Part shown: positions 25,001 to 35,782 of the stretch, piece after piece
How positions within the stretch are numbered: the stretch's first letter is position 1
Layout: the number at the start of each line of letters is the position of its first letter
Source: Phytoseiulus persimilis
Taxonomy: Eukaryota; Arthropoda; Arachnida; Mesostigmata; Phytoseiidae
Assembly (NCBI GenBank): GCA_037576195.1
Contig: CM075103.1
Coordinates: 10,478,001-10,542,000, forward strand
Length of the DNA: 64,000 nt
Reading direction: 5' to 3'
Translations under genes and position numbers: made by a program
The notes under the pieces: generated by a model
The model's database searches: none
What the model saw: only the letters and a program-made list of their open reading frames with translations
What the model was told of the DNA's origin: nothing

Positions 25001-25631
25001 CTGCTGACCTCGAATTCGTGCCAGGCTGCCCCGGACACTCTGGTCGGAGTGTGGCGATCCGCTTACGGCTCCAGTTGGCAAGATTACCTGATGGCCGCTG
25101 TGAGAAACGGTTACCAGATCGTGCTTTCGGCTCCATGGTATCTCAACTACATCAACTATGGTCAAGACTGGGAAAATGTAGGCCTCACCTCATACTCAGG
25201 TGTTCAGATGATTCGGATATTTCGCCTCCTAATGTAGGTCCTCGTTTCTCCCAGTTCTACGGAGTGGAGCCGTTGGATTTCTCCGCATCGACCAGGGAGA
25301 AACAGCTGGTCATAGGAGGAGAAGCCTGCATGTGGGGCGAGTACGTCGACGCGACGAACGCCATCTCTCGACTCTGGTATGGAAGTTGTCGAATTTAACA
25401 GATCGAATGCCCGAGAGAAAATAGCGTGGTGCGGATGTTGAACGTGTTCAATTCCGCAGGCCGAGGGCTTCCGCCGTCGGAGAAAGACTCTGGTCCGCGA
25501 GCAGCGTCAGAAATACCGAGGAGGCTAAATACAGATTGGATGAGCACAGATGCCGCATGCTACGTCGCGGTCTGCCGGTTCAGCCCATACTCAACGGATA
25601 CTGCGGCGAATACGATTTGGGGGGAGCCTGA
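22040..25631 (+). CDS. beta-N-acetylhexosaminidase, GH20 family (HEXA/HEXB type)
   Basis: This enzyme removes terminal GlcNAc/GalNAc from glycans, usually in the lysosome. Twelve phase-consistent exons are 22040-22399, 22460-22591, 22712-22853, 22977-23095, 23196-23306, 23470-23613, 23969-24062, 24498-24690, 24794-24950, 25025-25177, 25255-25376 and 25460-25631, giving 632 residues. Landmarks include [47 protein letters not shown], the catalytic Asp-Glu pair in HLGMDEV (D425-E426), [30 protein letters not shown] and [13 protein letters not shown]. The first residue after HLG is Met instead of the common Gly. The exon at 22040 codes a basic start and one hydrophobic segment (about 17-38), a type II signal-anchor followed by a polar stem of about 80 residues. 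Its donor (TCC/GTTTAG) is weak, and an upstream exon at 21562 offers a cleavable signal instead. The similarity is to HEXA/HEXB, not to insect FDL. Confidence 0.93.
24265..24358. repeat. degenerate GTTGATT-type microrepeat in a hexosaminidase intron
   Basis: About seven imperfect copies of an AGTTGATT/AGCTGATT/GTTAATC unit lie within about 95 bp of the long intron between exons 7 and 8 of the hexosaminidase. The stretch is much more AT-rich than its surroundings. It looks like a decayed tandem repeat. Confidence 0.55.
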
Positions 25632-26573
25632 ACCTGATCGTCATCTTGAGCTACGATTCATTCACCCGAAAATCCGAACAGTGCTCAGAGCGGACGATAC
25701 CAGGAGCAATGGCGTCTTCTGGAACCTCTGATTACCTTGAAATGAACGACAAGAGTGCGGGCGTAGAATCCCATCACCAGCGCAACGTATGAATGGAATG
25801 AATTTCAAGTTGTTCATCTTCAGACGGGTTTTTATTCATGACTTTCGATCATTTAAACATGTTCTGGGACTATGTAACAAAAGTTTCTCCCAACAAGATA
25901 CGGTGAAAGTTCGAATAGCTACGAAGATGAGTTCGCTCTTCTTTTCCCCGGCCAACTCGATAGATATTTCATTCTCTAGGAAACCCGCAAGGCGCCCAAC
26001 CTCCTCGGTGTCGGAACGGACGTCTCCCTACCAGAATCAGCGAGATCCGACTCTGTATCCACAAATGGAGTATCTCAGAGGAAGCTGCTCGTCAGCCAAT
26101 CGAAGGTGCAGAAGAGAGAAAGGGGGTTTCCGATCACAATTTTGGAAGGTTCCGGAAAATCCGGATGTTGATGAGACTCCCTCGTCTCTATTCGTGCAAA
26201 CTGATCGGGAGTTTTCGATGATTGGTTCTTGGCATCGCGATAGACTCAGAATTCGTCCGCCCGAGGAGCGGCGGTCTGACGGCTCGAATCTCGGTACCAA
26301 TTCCGCGGGACCGTTGTGCTCATTCTAATTTTCTCTCGTTCGCCAAAGAAGAACCGGAACTCGTTTTGCGGAGATCAAGAGGAAATCGGAGTGGGACGGG
26401 AGAGACTGAAAAACGCCCTCTCTTCTCGTCGAAAAGTATGTGTGCGCGGCGCATGATTCGCAGCGGTGTCGATAGAGCGTCTGCGATTTGAATGGCACCC
26501 GGCAGGATTCCTTGAGAAGGGATTCCTTGCTGCACGAACGAATGCAAGTTCGTAGAGGAAGGTACGACCCGTC
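25632..26573. other. convergent 3' intergenic interval
   Basis: This 942-bp gap separates the 3' ends of the hexosaminidase (+) and SMARCC copy B (-). A minus-strand AATAAA (TTTATT on the plus strand, 25831-25836) lies 738 nt past the SMARCC-B stop and could serve that gene; no clear plus-strand signal was found. There is no coding exon that I can support. Confidence 0.5.
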
Positions 26574-29500
26574 TCAATTCTGCAGAATGGGCGACACTCC
26601 TTGGTTCCCTTGGGTGGGTGCCGGGGGCCCGCTCCCGATCGACCCGCCGTTCGCAGCCGCCGGCGTCGGAGCCCCACCTGGTTTCTGCTGTTGCTGCGCC
26701 ATCATCATGGCGTGCGCCTGCTGTCTCGCGCGAAATTCCGCGGCCCGTAACTGTTCTAAATGGAATTGTTGCCTCTCTTGTATGAGCTGCTGCCGCTGAT
26801 ACTCCAACGTCTCTCTTTCTTTGTCCATGATGGACTCCAACTCCTCGAAATGCCGTAGCTTGATCTCGAGCTTCTTCATCTGCGTCTCCACCAACAACGC
26901 GACGAGCGACTTGATCTTCCTTTCCTCGACCGCGGCGAGATGCTTCGCCTTCACCGCAGCGGATCCGAGGGCGGCAGCGGCGGCGGTTGAGAGCAAAGAA
27001 TCCATCTGAAAGTAGAAGAATGTGATCAATTTCCGAAATTCTCCGAGTCGATCATGTAGCGGAAGCCTATTCGCGAAATGACTCGAGACGCAATCCGGAT
27101 TCAAGTGTCCGATGGCAGAACTTCCTTACTTTGAGACGCTCTTTCTGCGACTTTTTGCGTTCGTCCTCCTCGGAATTCTCCTTGTCCTGTTCGTCTTTAA
27201 CCTCCTTATCGTCCGTGGTGTCCATGATTTCCTCCTCCTGCGACTCCTTGTCGGTTCCCGCGATTCCCGACTTGCCCAAATCCGTGTCGGGCGCTGGATC
27301 TTTGCCCTCGGTGACAGCCTTGTCGATGACGTTGCCAAGATGTTGCTCGACAAGCGAAGATGGAACCTCGTCCTTGATTTTCGCGAACTCTTCCATCGCG
27401 GATTTCGCCGCAGAGCTCGCGACTCTGGGGTCGACGACGGACGCGAGGAAAGCCACGGTCGACATGATGGGATTTGCAGCTTTCGAAAACGGAATCGGTT
27501 GATATCCGAGGGGTCCTCCCGAGCCGCCGTTGTCACCGTCGAGGTAGGGGTCCTCAATGGGGAGTCGCAGGAACTGGAGAATGCATTCATCTTGCGTCCG
27601 GCTTCCGACATGTTCAGAAACCTGGAAACCATGTCGTCTCAATCGGAATCTCTTCGTGGTTCGAGTTCGCACGATGTTCCATGCTCACGAGAACCCAGCG
27701 TGAGTTTCAATACCCAAGACTCACCTTGTTCCAGTCGTCTTTGAACATTTCGAGACCCTCGAGGAGGAGCAGCGTTTCTTGTTCTGACCAATCCCTGTTG
27801 GTTTTCTGTTTGGCGAGCGCTTCTTTCTTGGCCGCATTGGAATAGTGATCGGTCTTGAGGCCGAGCATGTCGCCGATCGTCGGCTCCCCATTCGCTGCGA
27901 CATCTTTGAGGAAGTCTTTTTCCCTGCCAATTCCGTTGCCGCAGCTGGAGTCGTTGGAATTCTCGTTCTTGACGGCGTCCAAGTTGATGATGACTGATGC
28001 TGCCGCGTTCGGGGAGGCGAAGGTTGTCGCGCTCTGTGGCTGGTTGGTTTTCGGCGGGTTCAAAGTCTGGAGGCCGGACGGCGTGTCCACCAGAACATGG
28101 AAATGAGAAGTTGAAGGGGGACCCATGGGAGTAGGTCGAGATTCTGAGTCTACTTGGTAGTTTATGATGCCCCACTGCTCCATGAAAGCGTGAACCCTCA
28201 TGACAGCGCACACGTCGCCGGCAAGATTCCTACGACAGGCCGTCACTGTGAGGTACTCGAACGGATTGAGACGATAGGCGTCGGCGATGAAGTTGCGATA
28301 GGCCATGTATATCTCGGGTGTCTTCGAACGATTCTTCCCTGTGAAGAACTCCGGCAACGCTCGACGTTCGATGGCGTGGATCGAAGTGTAATCGAACCAC
28401 GCAGCGTATGAGGGGATGATTATGTGGCTCGCCTGCTCCGTTACCATGTCCTCGACCACAACCTTGAAGTCATAATATGGGACGCGTTACGGGAAGGGCA
28501 AATGAGGACATTCGCTCAGGTTCTATGAACGAGCCGTTTCGGAAATTTCTCAGAGCGGTACTCACTTTCTTCTCAGGAATTAGTTCAGCCAAATTGAGAC
28601 TTCTCGGTGGAACGCCTCCGTCCTCAACTTTTTCCGCGACTGTTTCGGGCAATGGATCTTCCATTTCTTTGGTGAGGTCTTCCTTGCGTCCTTTGCTCTT
28701 CCTCGCTCTTTTGCCGCCAGTGGGGGATGGACTGCGTCCTCGTTTCTTGGCGCCTTTCTTCTTCTTTCCGCAAAGAAATTCATCGATAGAACACCTGTTA
28801 CGAGGAGTGAGTTTATCACCTGTACCATCACTGACTGCTGATTCTTTCAGAGGAACCGAGAAGCGATGCGATGTCTTGATAATACGACATTATCTACCTC
28901 CGGCGGTTGTCTTGGTCCACATCGTAATCTTCGGGATTCATCCATTCGTTATAGAGTTCGGAGTCTAGGAGCCATTGCGACGTCACCTGCGGTAAATGGA
29001 CAACTATTTTCAGCGCAAGTTCCGAGAGCATATCCTTCAGCCGTTCCCCCGTTCTCTCCCTCCTGGTCAACCCATGATACTCAACAAACCTCCACCAGCG
29101 GCGGCGGCAGCAAGAAGGCGAGGCGGAGTTGCGCTTGCGCCTCGATTAGACCAAACTTTCAACAGAACGGAAAATACGAAAAACTCCCCGTATATCTTGA
29201 CGAATCCGTACGGCACACTACAGAGTGTTTCCGTATTCTCCGCAACGGAAAACGGCGAACCTCACTGCTCTGACCGACAGATATGCGTGTGCGACGGAAA
29301 ACGCATCCCGAGAGAACTTGTAGCAGTTTTTGCTGTTCCCACCGACAGACTGAAATCACTTCCGTCTGATGTATCCCTCGAGTGCTCCCCAGATGTTGCC
29401 CATGGGACACATGTTGATAATACCCGTTTGTTAATAAGATTATTCCGTTAGAGAATCGCGAATGATAGACGAATTCCGGTCACTGAAACCACCACGGTAA

Positions 29501-30609
29501 CATTCCATGGTTGCGAGGCAGTGGCCTTGGCCTTTACGGAGCGTTCTACTTTTCTCTCTTATAGGATTGCCGAATGCTACACTTCGCCAGTTCTCTGAGT
29601 CAACGGCATACGGAATTAAATACAGCTACTGTACCTCGTAGTTTGTGCAATCTGGAGGTCTCGGTGACGGCTCGGAAGATTCCGCTTCAGCCTCAGTCCA
29701 GAAGTCGTAGGAGTCCGGTGTTTGACAGAAGTGGACGAGAACCTGGGCGGGAGAAGATTCCGTTTCCAAAACGACTCAGTTCCGGGGTCCACAAATTTTA
29801 TCAGCTTCCGATCCGTGCGATCGGAAGTGGAAAAAATTACCCACCTGTTTCTCCCTCCGCTGAACACTGCGAACCCATGTTTCAGATGTGTCTTCTGGCT
29901 GCGTTGACGCGGACACAATGACGGTCGCGTCATCCGCAGAATTTGCTATTTCTCCTCCGAGTTTCCGCACGATCTCTTTATGTTTGGCATCGCTCACGAA
30001 AACCACGGGACGATCCAGTAAGCGCAGGTTCTCCAGTTGTCTCTCCGCCAGTTGGAAGAATTCGATGTTCTTGTCATGACGGTTCGGAGAACCGAAATCG
30101 AACCTGTTCCGATGTATACAAGAATTAGCTCGATTGCTTCTCCCGAGAAGAGACCGCATCAGTCGATGGAAAGGTCCCTCACCTCCGCCAACCCTGTTCG
30201 GCCTTGAACTTGTAAGCGGCAGCCAGGAGGTGGCACAGCGCGCCTCCAGGCCGCAAATCCATGAAGACACGAGTGGGGAGACGGGCCAATGGTCGGGGTC
30301 GTGGGGAGTTTTTTCCCAATGAATCCTCCTGTGAATCATTCAGAGAATAGAGTTGCATAATTGGCCGCGATCTGCCTCAGAGGCGAGCGTTGGAAGATCG
30401 AAGTTTCACTGGGGAACCGCACTAACCTGGAACTGCCACATCTGCAGTGTCAGCTGTGCGAGGCTTTTGGCCGTTGGAGGTTCGGCCTGCGTGTATTTCT
30501 TGCATTGTTTCACGAGCCACTGCTTGACGAATTCGAACTCTTGCAGAGTCTCGGCGGACTCGTAGAACTTGAGGTTCGGACCACCCTCGGTTCGCGCTTG
30601 AAGCGACAT
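26574..30609 (-). CDS. SMARCC: SWI/SNF complex core subunit SMARCC, copy B
   Basis: This is a second full-length SMARCC gene, inverted relative to copy A. Nine exons on the minus strand are 30609-30427, 30328-30183, 30103-29845, 29742-29635, 28986-28898, 28794-28566, 28462-27725, 27621-27130 and 27005-26574, giving 891 residues. Exon lengths match copy A exactly for exons 1-5 and 7. Exon 6 is one codon longer and the last exon 15 nt longer. The 492-nt exon 8 equals copy A exons 8 plus 9 (141+351), so the intron between them is absent. Domains are the same: the N-terminal module, SWIRM ([20 protein letters not shown]), SANT ([19 protein letters not shown]) and C-terminal coiled coil, with no long Pro/Gln tail. 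By eye the proteins are roughly four-fifths identical, introns are not alignable by eye, and no stop or frameshift is present. Both copies therefore look functional and the duplication is not recent. Confidence 0.95.
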
Positions 30610-33600
30610 GCTTCACGGAGGGTGTCAGTTCATTCAAGGTTCAATACTCAAGATATCCGCACTGAGCAAGTGAGCGAGATTTCGAAGTATCACTACGAAA
30701 CTTAGAATAGAATCAACCGTACCCGCCGTCACATGCGCCTCATCACAATCGCCGCCGCATCGATAACACAACAAAACTCAAACAACAAACAACGCGACCG
30801 ATGCGCAGACGACGGTCACGCCGCAAACGCCCGCGCAGCCGTTGACGAAACGGTAAAACTCGAAGATGAGTTGGCTCCTGATGTGGTCGAAATCATGAGG
30901 GCCTTTCGGACGATTTTATGAATCATATGTCTCGGACGCTGCTGTCCCGGGACTCGAGAGACGGGAAGATCAAGATGAAAGACTCCAGAAAGAGTCTCTT
31001 GGAGTTAGGACAATGATCTCTGCTTGCGGGAGTGATGAGCTCTAGGCGGCTCGGTGTAAGTGAGGCGCATTAGCAGAACTCGGGCAGCGCTCTGACTCCG
31101 ATGAACGTCAGATGTTCCGAACTCTGTTTTGGATGAATGCATTCGGGCGGTCGACGGTGGGTCCAAGAGGCGCGCCTAATTCAATATCTCTAGGGTGCCG
31201 ATCAGCGACCGTTTGAATGACTATTTGGGCCGTCTGCCTTTCGTACGGCGGCGGAGTGAAAAAGTTTGAGCGACGACGGCAGCAGCGGCACTGTGTTAGG
31301 AGGGACTGAGACGAAGGCAGCTGGTGAAGTTGTGAAGAACTGTAGGACGGGTTGAAAGCACGCGTACCCATTTTCGCTGTTCATGCGGGTCACTGACAAG
31401 GAATGACTATCAGTGGATTCTCTGACGAGCAACATTCCTCCAAATGATGGATGGTGAAAGTTCCATCAAAACTTCTCATTGGCATCGATTAAACCGAAGA
31501 CGATTTTGAGGGACTGACAGTGTTCCGCCGCACCTTAATGCGACGCTTTTGATGCATTTCGAGGATACTGTTCAGTAATCGTCTGTGTCGCCTCAGTCCA
31601 ATCAGCACTCTATAACGCGGCGCCGGGATTGCTTTTTTCTTCGCAAGAATATGTTGCGAAAGCCGCATTGGGCGTTCAGAAAGGCAATGAGAACTCTCGC
31701 TGAACCTTCGCACGGAGTCATGACGCTGTGTTAAGGTGTAGATTATTTATTAACATGATGATCGACGAACGATTTGCTACGCTATCCCATGGCTTCCCCA
31801 CCTCATCCCGTCTCTAAATTTATCTGGAATTTGAGTTTCTGAATCACTCAACGTGCTCTCAGCCTTCGCCAAAGCCATTTGGTAGGATCTCTGACCGGAG
31901 GACTTCGTACACACGATATGCCATGTTCCCTACAGAACGCTCGTAGGATATTATCCCTGTTCCGGAAGGAAGGAGTTGGCACAAGCGGCATCCCGATGCT
32001 TTTCATATTCTCCGAGGTGGCGCGCTCCATGTTCGGATTTTCAGAGGATGTTGAAAGAGGAAAAGTGTTCCTGATATGGGATGCGTATGTCCCTTACGTG
32101 GGAAACCCCAGGATTTGGTATCATACGACGATGAAAATCTCGGAAACTTCCACTGAACGCAGAATCGGATATTGAATCGCTAGACGTCTTAGGTCGCTCT
32201 TCCTGACTGAACTAAAGGTGACCCTCTCGACTAACGTGGAGAACCTTGTCGAGGCCTCGTGCGGGCCCGACCCTTTCACGGCCAATGCTCGGTCGCCCGG
32301 CGGCTCCGACCTGCAGAGAAGAAAATAGGGGGTTTTAAACTACCTATTCCACTACAATGTTCATCTGACCCTGATTTCAAAGCACGGGGAACATGTTTTA
32401 CTAGATCGATACTACTTGACCAGCGGCAGCCACGACGGGCTTGTTGATGATGACAAAGACGATGACCCTGGGCCTGGAAGACTCACCTCTCCAGCGGTCC
32501 TCAGCCATCGAGTCGCCGCTGAGGCCGAGGAGGCTTCCGAGTCGACTTCCTTGCATCCGTGGTCCTACGGGACACTCTATCTCGCGCGCCGAGGGCTGGG
32601 GTGCGCCACCGGAACGTAGCAGCATCACATGATACAGGTCGTTTCTTTCTCAGACGAAGCTCGCAGCGAACTTTGCTCTGCACCAATTCGGCACGCCGTT
32701 CATCCTATCTCTGTAGGGCAAAATCTACCGATTTTCTCATTCTCGTCACTCGGATCAACCATTTACGAGACCCTAACCACTGACTGAAGACATCGAAAAC
32801 TCCCGGATTTTCATCTTAGTTGAGAGAAATCATCACTTCTTTGTGAGAGGAGGAAGTGGGGCACATTCTGGGACACATGGATCATGATTCGCAGGTCGAA
32901 TTGCAAAGAAAAGGTCATGTTTCACATCTTCCTCAACTCTTAAGTAATTACCCTCGAACTGGCTCGAACCATGGTCGACTCTCCAGGAACGCTACATCAG
33001 ACTTTCTGAATGCACATGCCGTTTCGATGGAGAATGAACGGTTGTTGAGCTTAGATTCTACCGTTCACCGAGTCCTTGGCGTCTTCAAACATTTTGCTGA
33101 GCATATCGATGGTTTCCTGAACGTTCGAGCTGATAACCTTGACAGAATCGCTCCTTGACCTCCATCTACTATCTGGTTCAAAGCAACCTTGAACGGCTCA
33201 CCAGAGTTTTCGACGCCTTCTTGCTCGGAAATCCTGTCAATGACTGAACAGTTGAGCCATGCGCCCCAGTAGCTGTGAGCACCACCGGATGAATTAAAAG
33301 GCACAGTTTGTTTCTTCCCTCTCGATCGGATCTCGTACGGGCGTATACGGAACGAAAATTTCATGACGTTGATGGGTAATTAGGAGAATCTCTGTACCTC
33401 ATTCACTATGCACAAGTATCTGAACTGGACACTGTCGGAATAAGAACGAAAGTCCACGACGAACGTGGAAGCCCTATAGTCCTATCCATGGAGTCGGAAG
33501 CGAGAGTCAGGAGTCAGAGTCTAGTAGTCGCCAATGGGAACAAAACAGCAGGACGAACGCATTAAAATGAATGCTTGACTGCTCAATTCGGTTCATTCAA

Positions 33601-35754
33601 CGTGTCGTTGTGGACCTTATGTTCCAGTCGCAACCAATCCTTCATTCGTCCTCAACGACGAAGCCGGAAGACGACACGAATCGATCGTTCCCAGGATCAC
33701 CGGAGAAGCTCATATTTTGTGATGAGGCGGAGCAGTCTCCTTACGCTGGCCTGACCCACCACGTTATATCACATTCTGGAAGAAAATATACATCTCTCAG
33801 GGTCGGCCTCAGTCGTGGTCGAGTCGTAACTCAACAGTTCCAAAGAACGAAACCGAAGCTGATCACCGAATGTCGTCATCTTCACTCGCATAAGAAGCCA
33901 TTTCATACCCCATTCCCATGGCTACCAGTTTATAGCCCCCAGAAGCACGGTTTCAGTGCAGCACCCTGCTCATGTTTACATCGACCCAGACCTCGTCGAC
34001 CGCCCGGATGCATCCATCCGTGAGATAGTCCGGAACACTTGACGCACATCCCTCTGACTCAGTGATTTTCCGGCATCGCAGCAGCCCGGTCTACTCGGCC
34101 CCTGAATGAGCACGAAAACGGTTGCGATAAGGATACCTTGCGAAGCTAAACGAATTCGGACCAGACCTTTCACATAAAATGGCGAATCTAAGACACACAC
34201 ACAAGAAGTTGCCCGAAGATCTCGCTAAAATGGGAAGCTAAGAAAACGCGTCGATCGGATCTTTTTTCATGGGAAGTCGCGGTCCGAAGTCAATCCCTCA
34301 AGAGGGACCTCAGTAAGAGAGCGTCGAGGTCACTATCTCGGTATTGGTGGCGGTGGCAGCCATCCTCATTTGAAGAGCGTGCCTGTTCGGGTACCGCCAT
34401 TACTTCATGTGCAACCCAGAATGTTGTTCATTCTCAACATGCATAGCGATGTCACGCTTATTGAAACACTCATGACGTGGCGTCACAGATGTAGCCGCCC
34501 TTATGAGGATTATAGTGCTACATCATCAGGAGAGCCCCCTCCTGACCATACTTTTTTCTGCGGAGAACGGGCATCTTGCCCGAAACCGGACAAGGAAGCA
34601 GATACCCGCATTCCGGACTTTCTCCAGATGAATTCAGCGTGTGAGAGCCGTCTGTATTCGTCGAAGAGTGGCTCCGCATGAATTGTATCGACAAGAGCCT
34701 CTTCATGTTCGATCGGGACAGCCTATCTCTACTGTCCGAAAAAGGGTTTTTGTACATGGAAAAGGATCGCTCCACTTCTATATTTGAGAGGATGGCGTGC
34801 TCGAACACTTCGGAGTGTCTCTCTCTGACAATAGCTACAGTTGATCAGAATATGGATTCTCGCCCATAGTTCCCGTGAGCCGTCTTGCGGCAGAACCTTC
34901 GAGAGTTCTCCGACTCGAGCTCAGGATGCCGATTTGGCTCCCCTTCGACATCGACCGGCATTATAGTTGGGGGACTGCTCTGGGCAATCCTGAAAATTGT
35001 GCGATCAAATACAGCTGGACTGGCGGGTCTGGGTTATCGACTTAGGATTTCAGCGATGAGCTGTTTGCAGGTTTTGCTTTAATCTTCGAGACGAACGATT
35101 CCGGCGATGCGGGTTGATCGGAGAGAATCCATCTAAAACCCTGGTTTACCACGCGATCTGTGAGCCTGGAAACCTGACGCTTTCTCGGATGCTCAAGAAA
35201 ACCGGACAAACGGACGGAAAAGGACATGTCGGGTCATTTGAGAGCACTACTCGTCAGAGATCGGAGATTATCGCGGCTGGTACAGCCTGCAGCACGAGCG
35301 GCATACTAGAACGAGATCCGTCCACTCTGATATGTGATCGATACCGAATGATGTTCTCAGATAATCTGGTTTTCTGGAGAGAGAAAGGTGACGAACAATG
35401 GTTCGGAAGAAAGCAGAACGATTCAGCGAAATCATAGTGCGGCTGTTTGATGAGAGGTGTTTTCGTCGAGGAGAGCTGAGACCTTCGCAAGACGGGGAAA
35501 CTCTGCATCGTAAGAATCGGTTCTGCATAACCACCTTTCGGGGAAACTCGCCGATTCTCTTCAGCGGAAAACAATGCCTAGGCTAGAGGATACCTCGAGG
35601 ACCAATCTCTTCATTCTCTTCTGGCGATTCAGTGCGGCAGGGCGAGCGAAGATGCTGAACGATGACTCCTCGAGCTCCGATGGCATGAGCCGCGGGCTGA
35701 AAGCGTTGACCATACGGGCAAGGAGGCAAGAACCGTCGAATCAACACCATGATG
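30610..35754. other. 5-kb intergenic interval, no gene recognised
   Basis: I see no supportable gene in this stretch between the SMARCC-B start and the URB2 3' end. Open frames up to about 150 codons occur on both strands without recognisable domains. At 33364-33025 on the minus strand two overlapping frames have protein-like composition, one reading SSNVQETIDMLSKMFEDAKD, and could be a decayed exon. Confidence 0.5.
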
Positions 35755-35760
35755 TTTAAT
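35755..35760 (-). terminator. variant poly(A) signal of the URB2-like gene
   Basis: ATTAAA on the minus strand (TTTAAT on the plus strand) lies about 25 nt past the URB2-like stop codon. This is a common variant signal, though very close to the stop. Confidence 0.35.
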
Positions 35761-35782
35761 TAACAATAGGGGTATTCATTCC

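Noticed and set aside
22040..25631. Assignment of the hexosaminidase to the insect fused-lobes (FDL) group because of its membrane anchor
   Set aside because: The catalytic-domain blocks ([32 protein letters not shown]-terminal region) follow HEXA/HEXB, not FDL, and an alternative signal-peptide exon exists.
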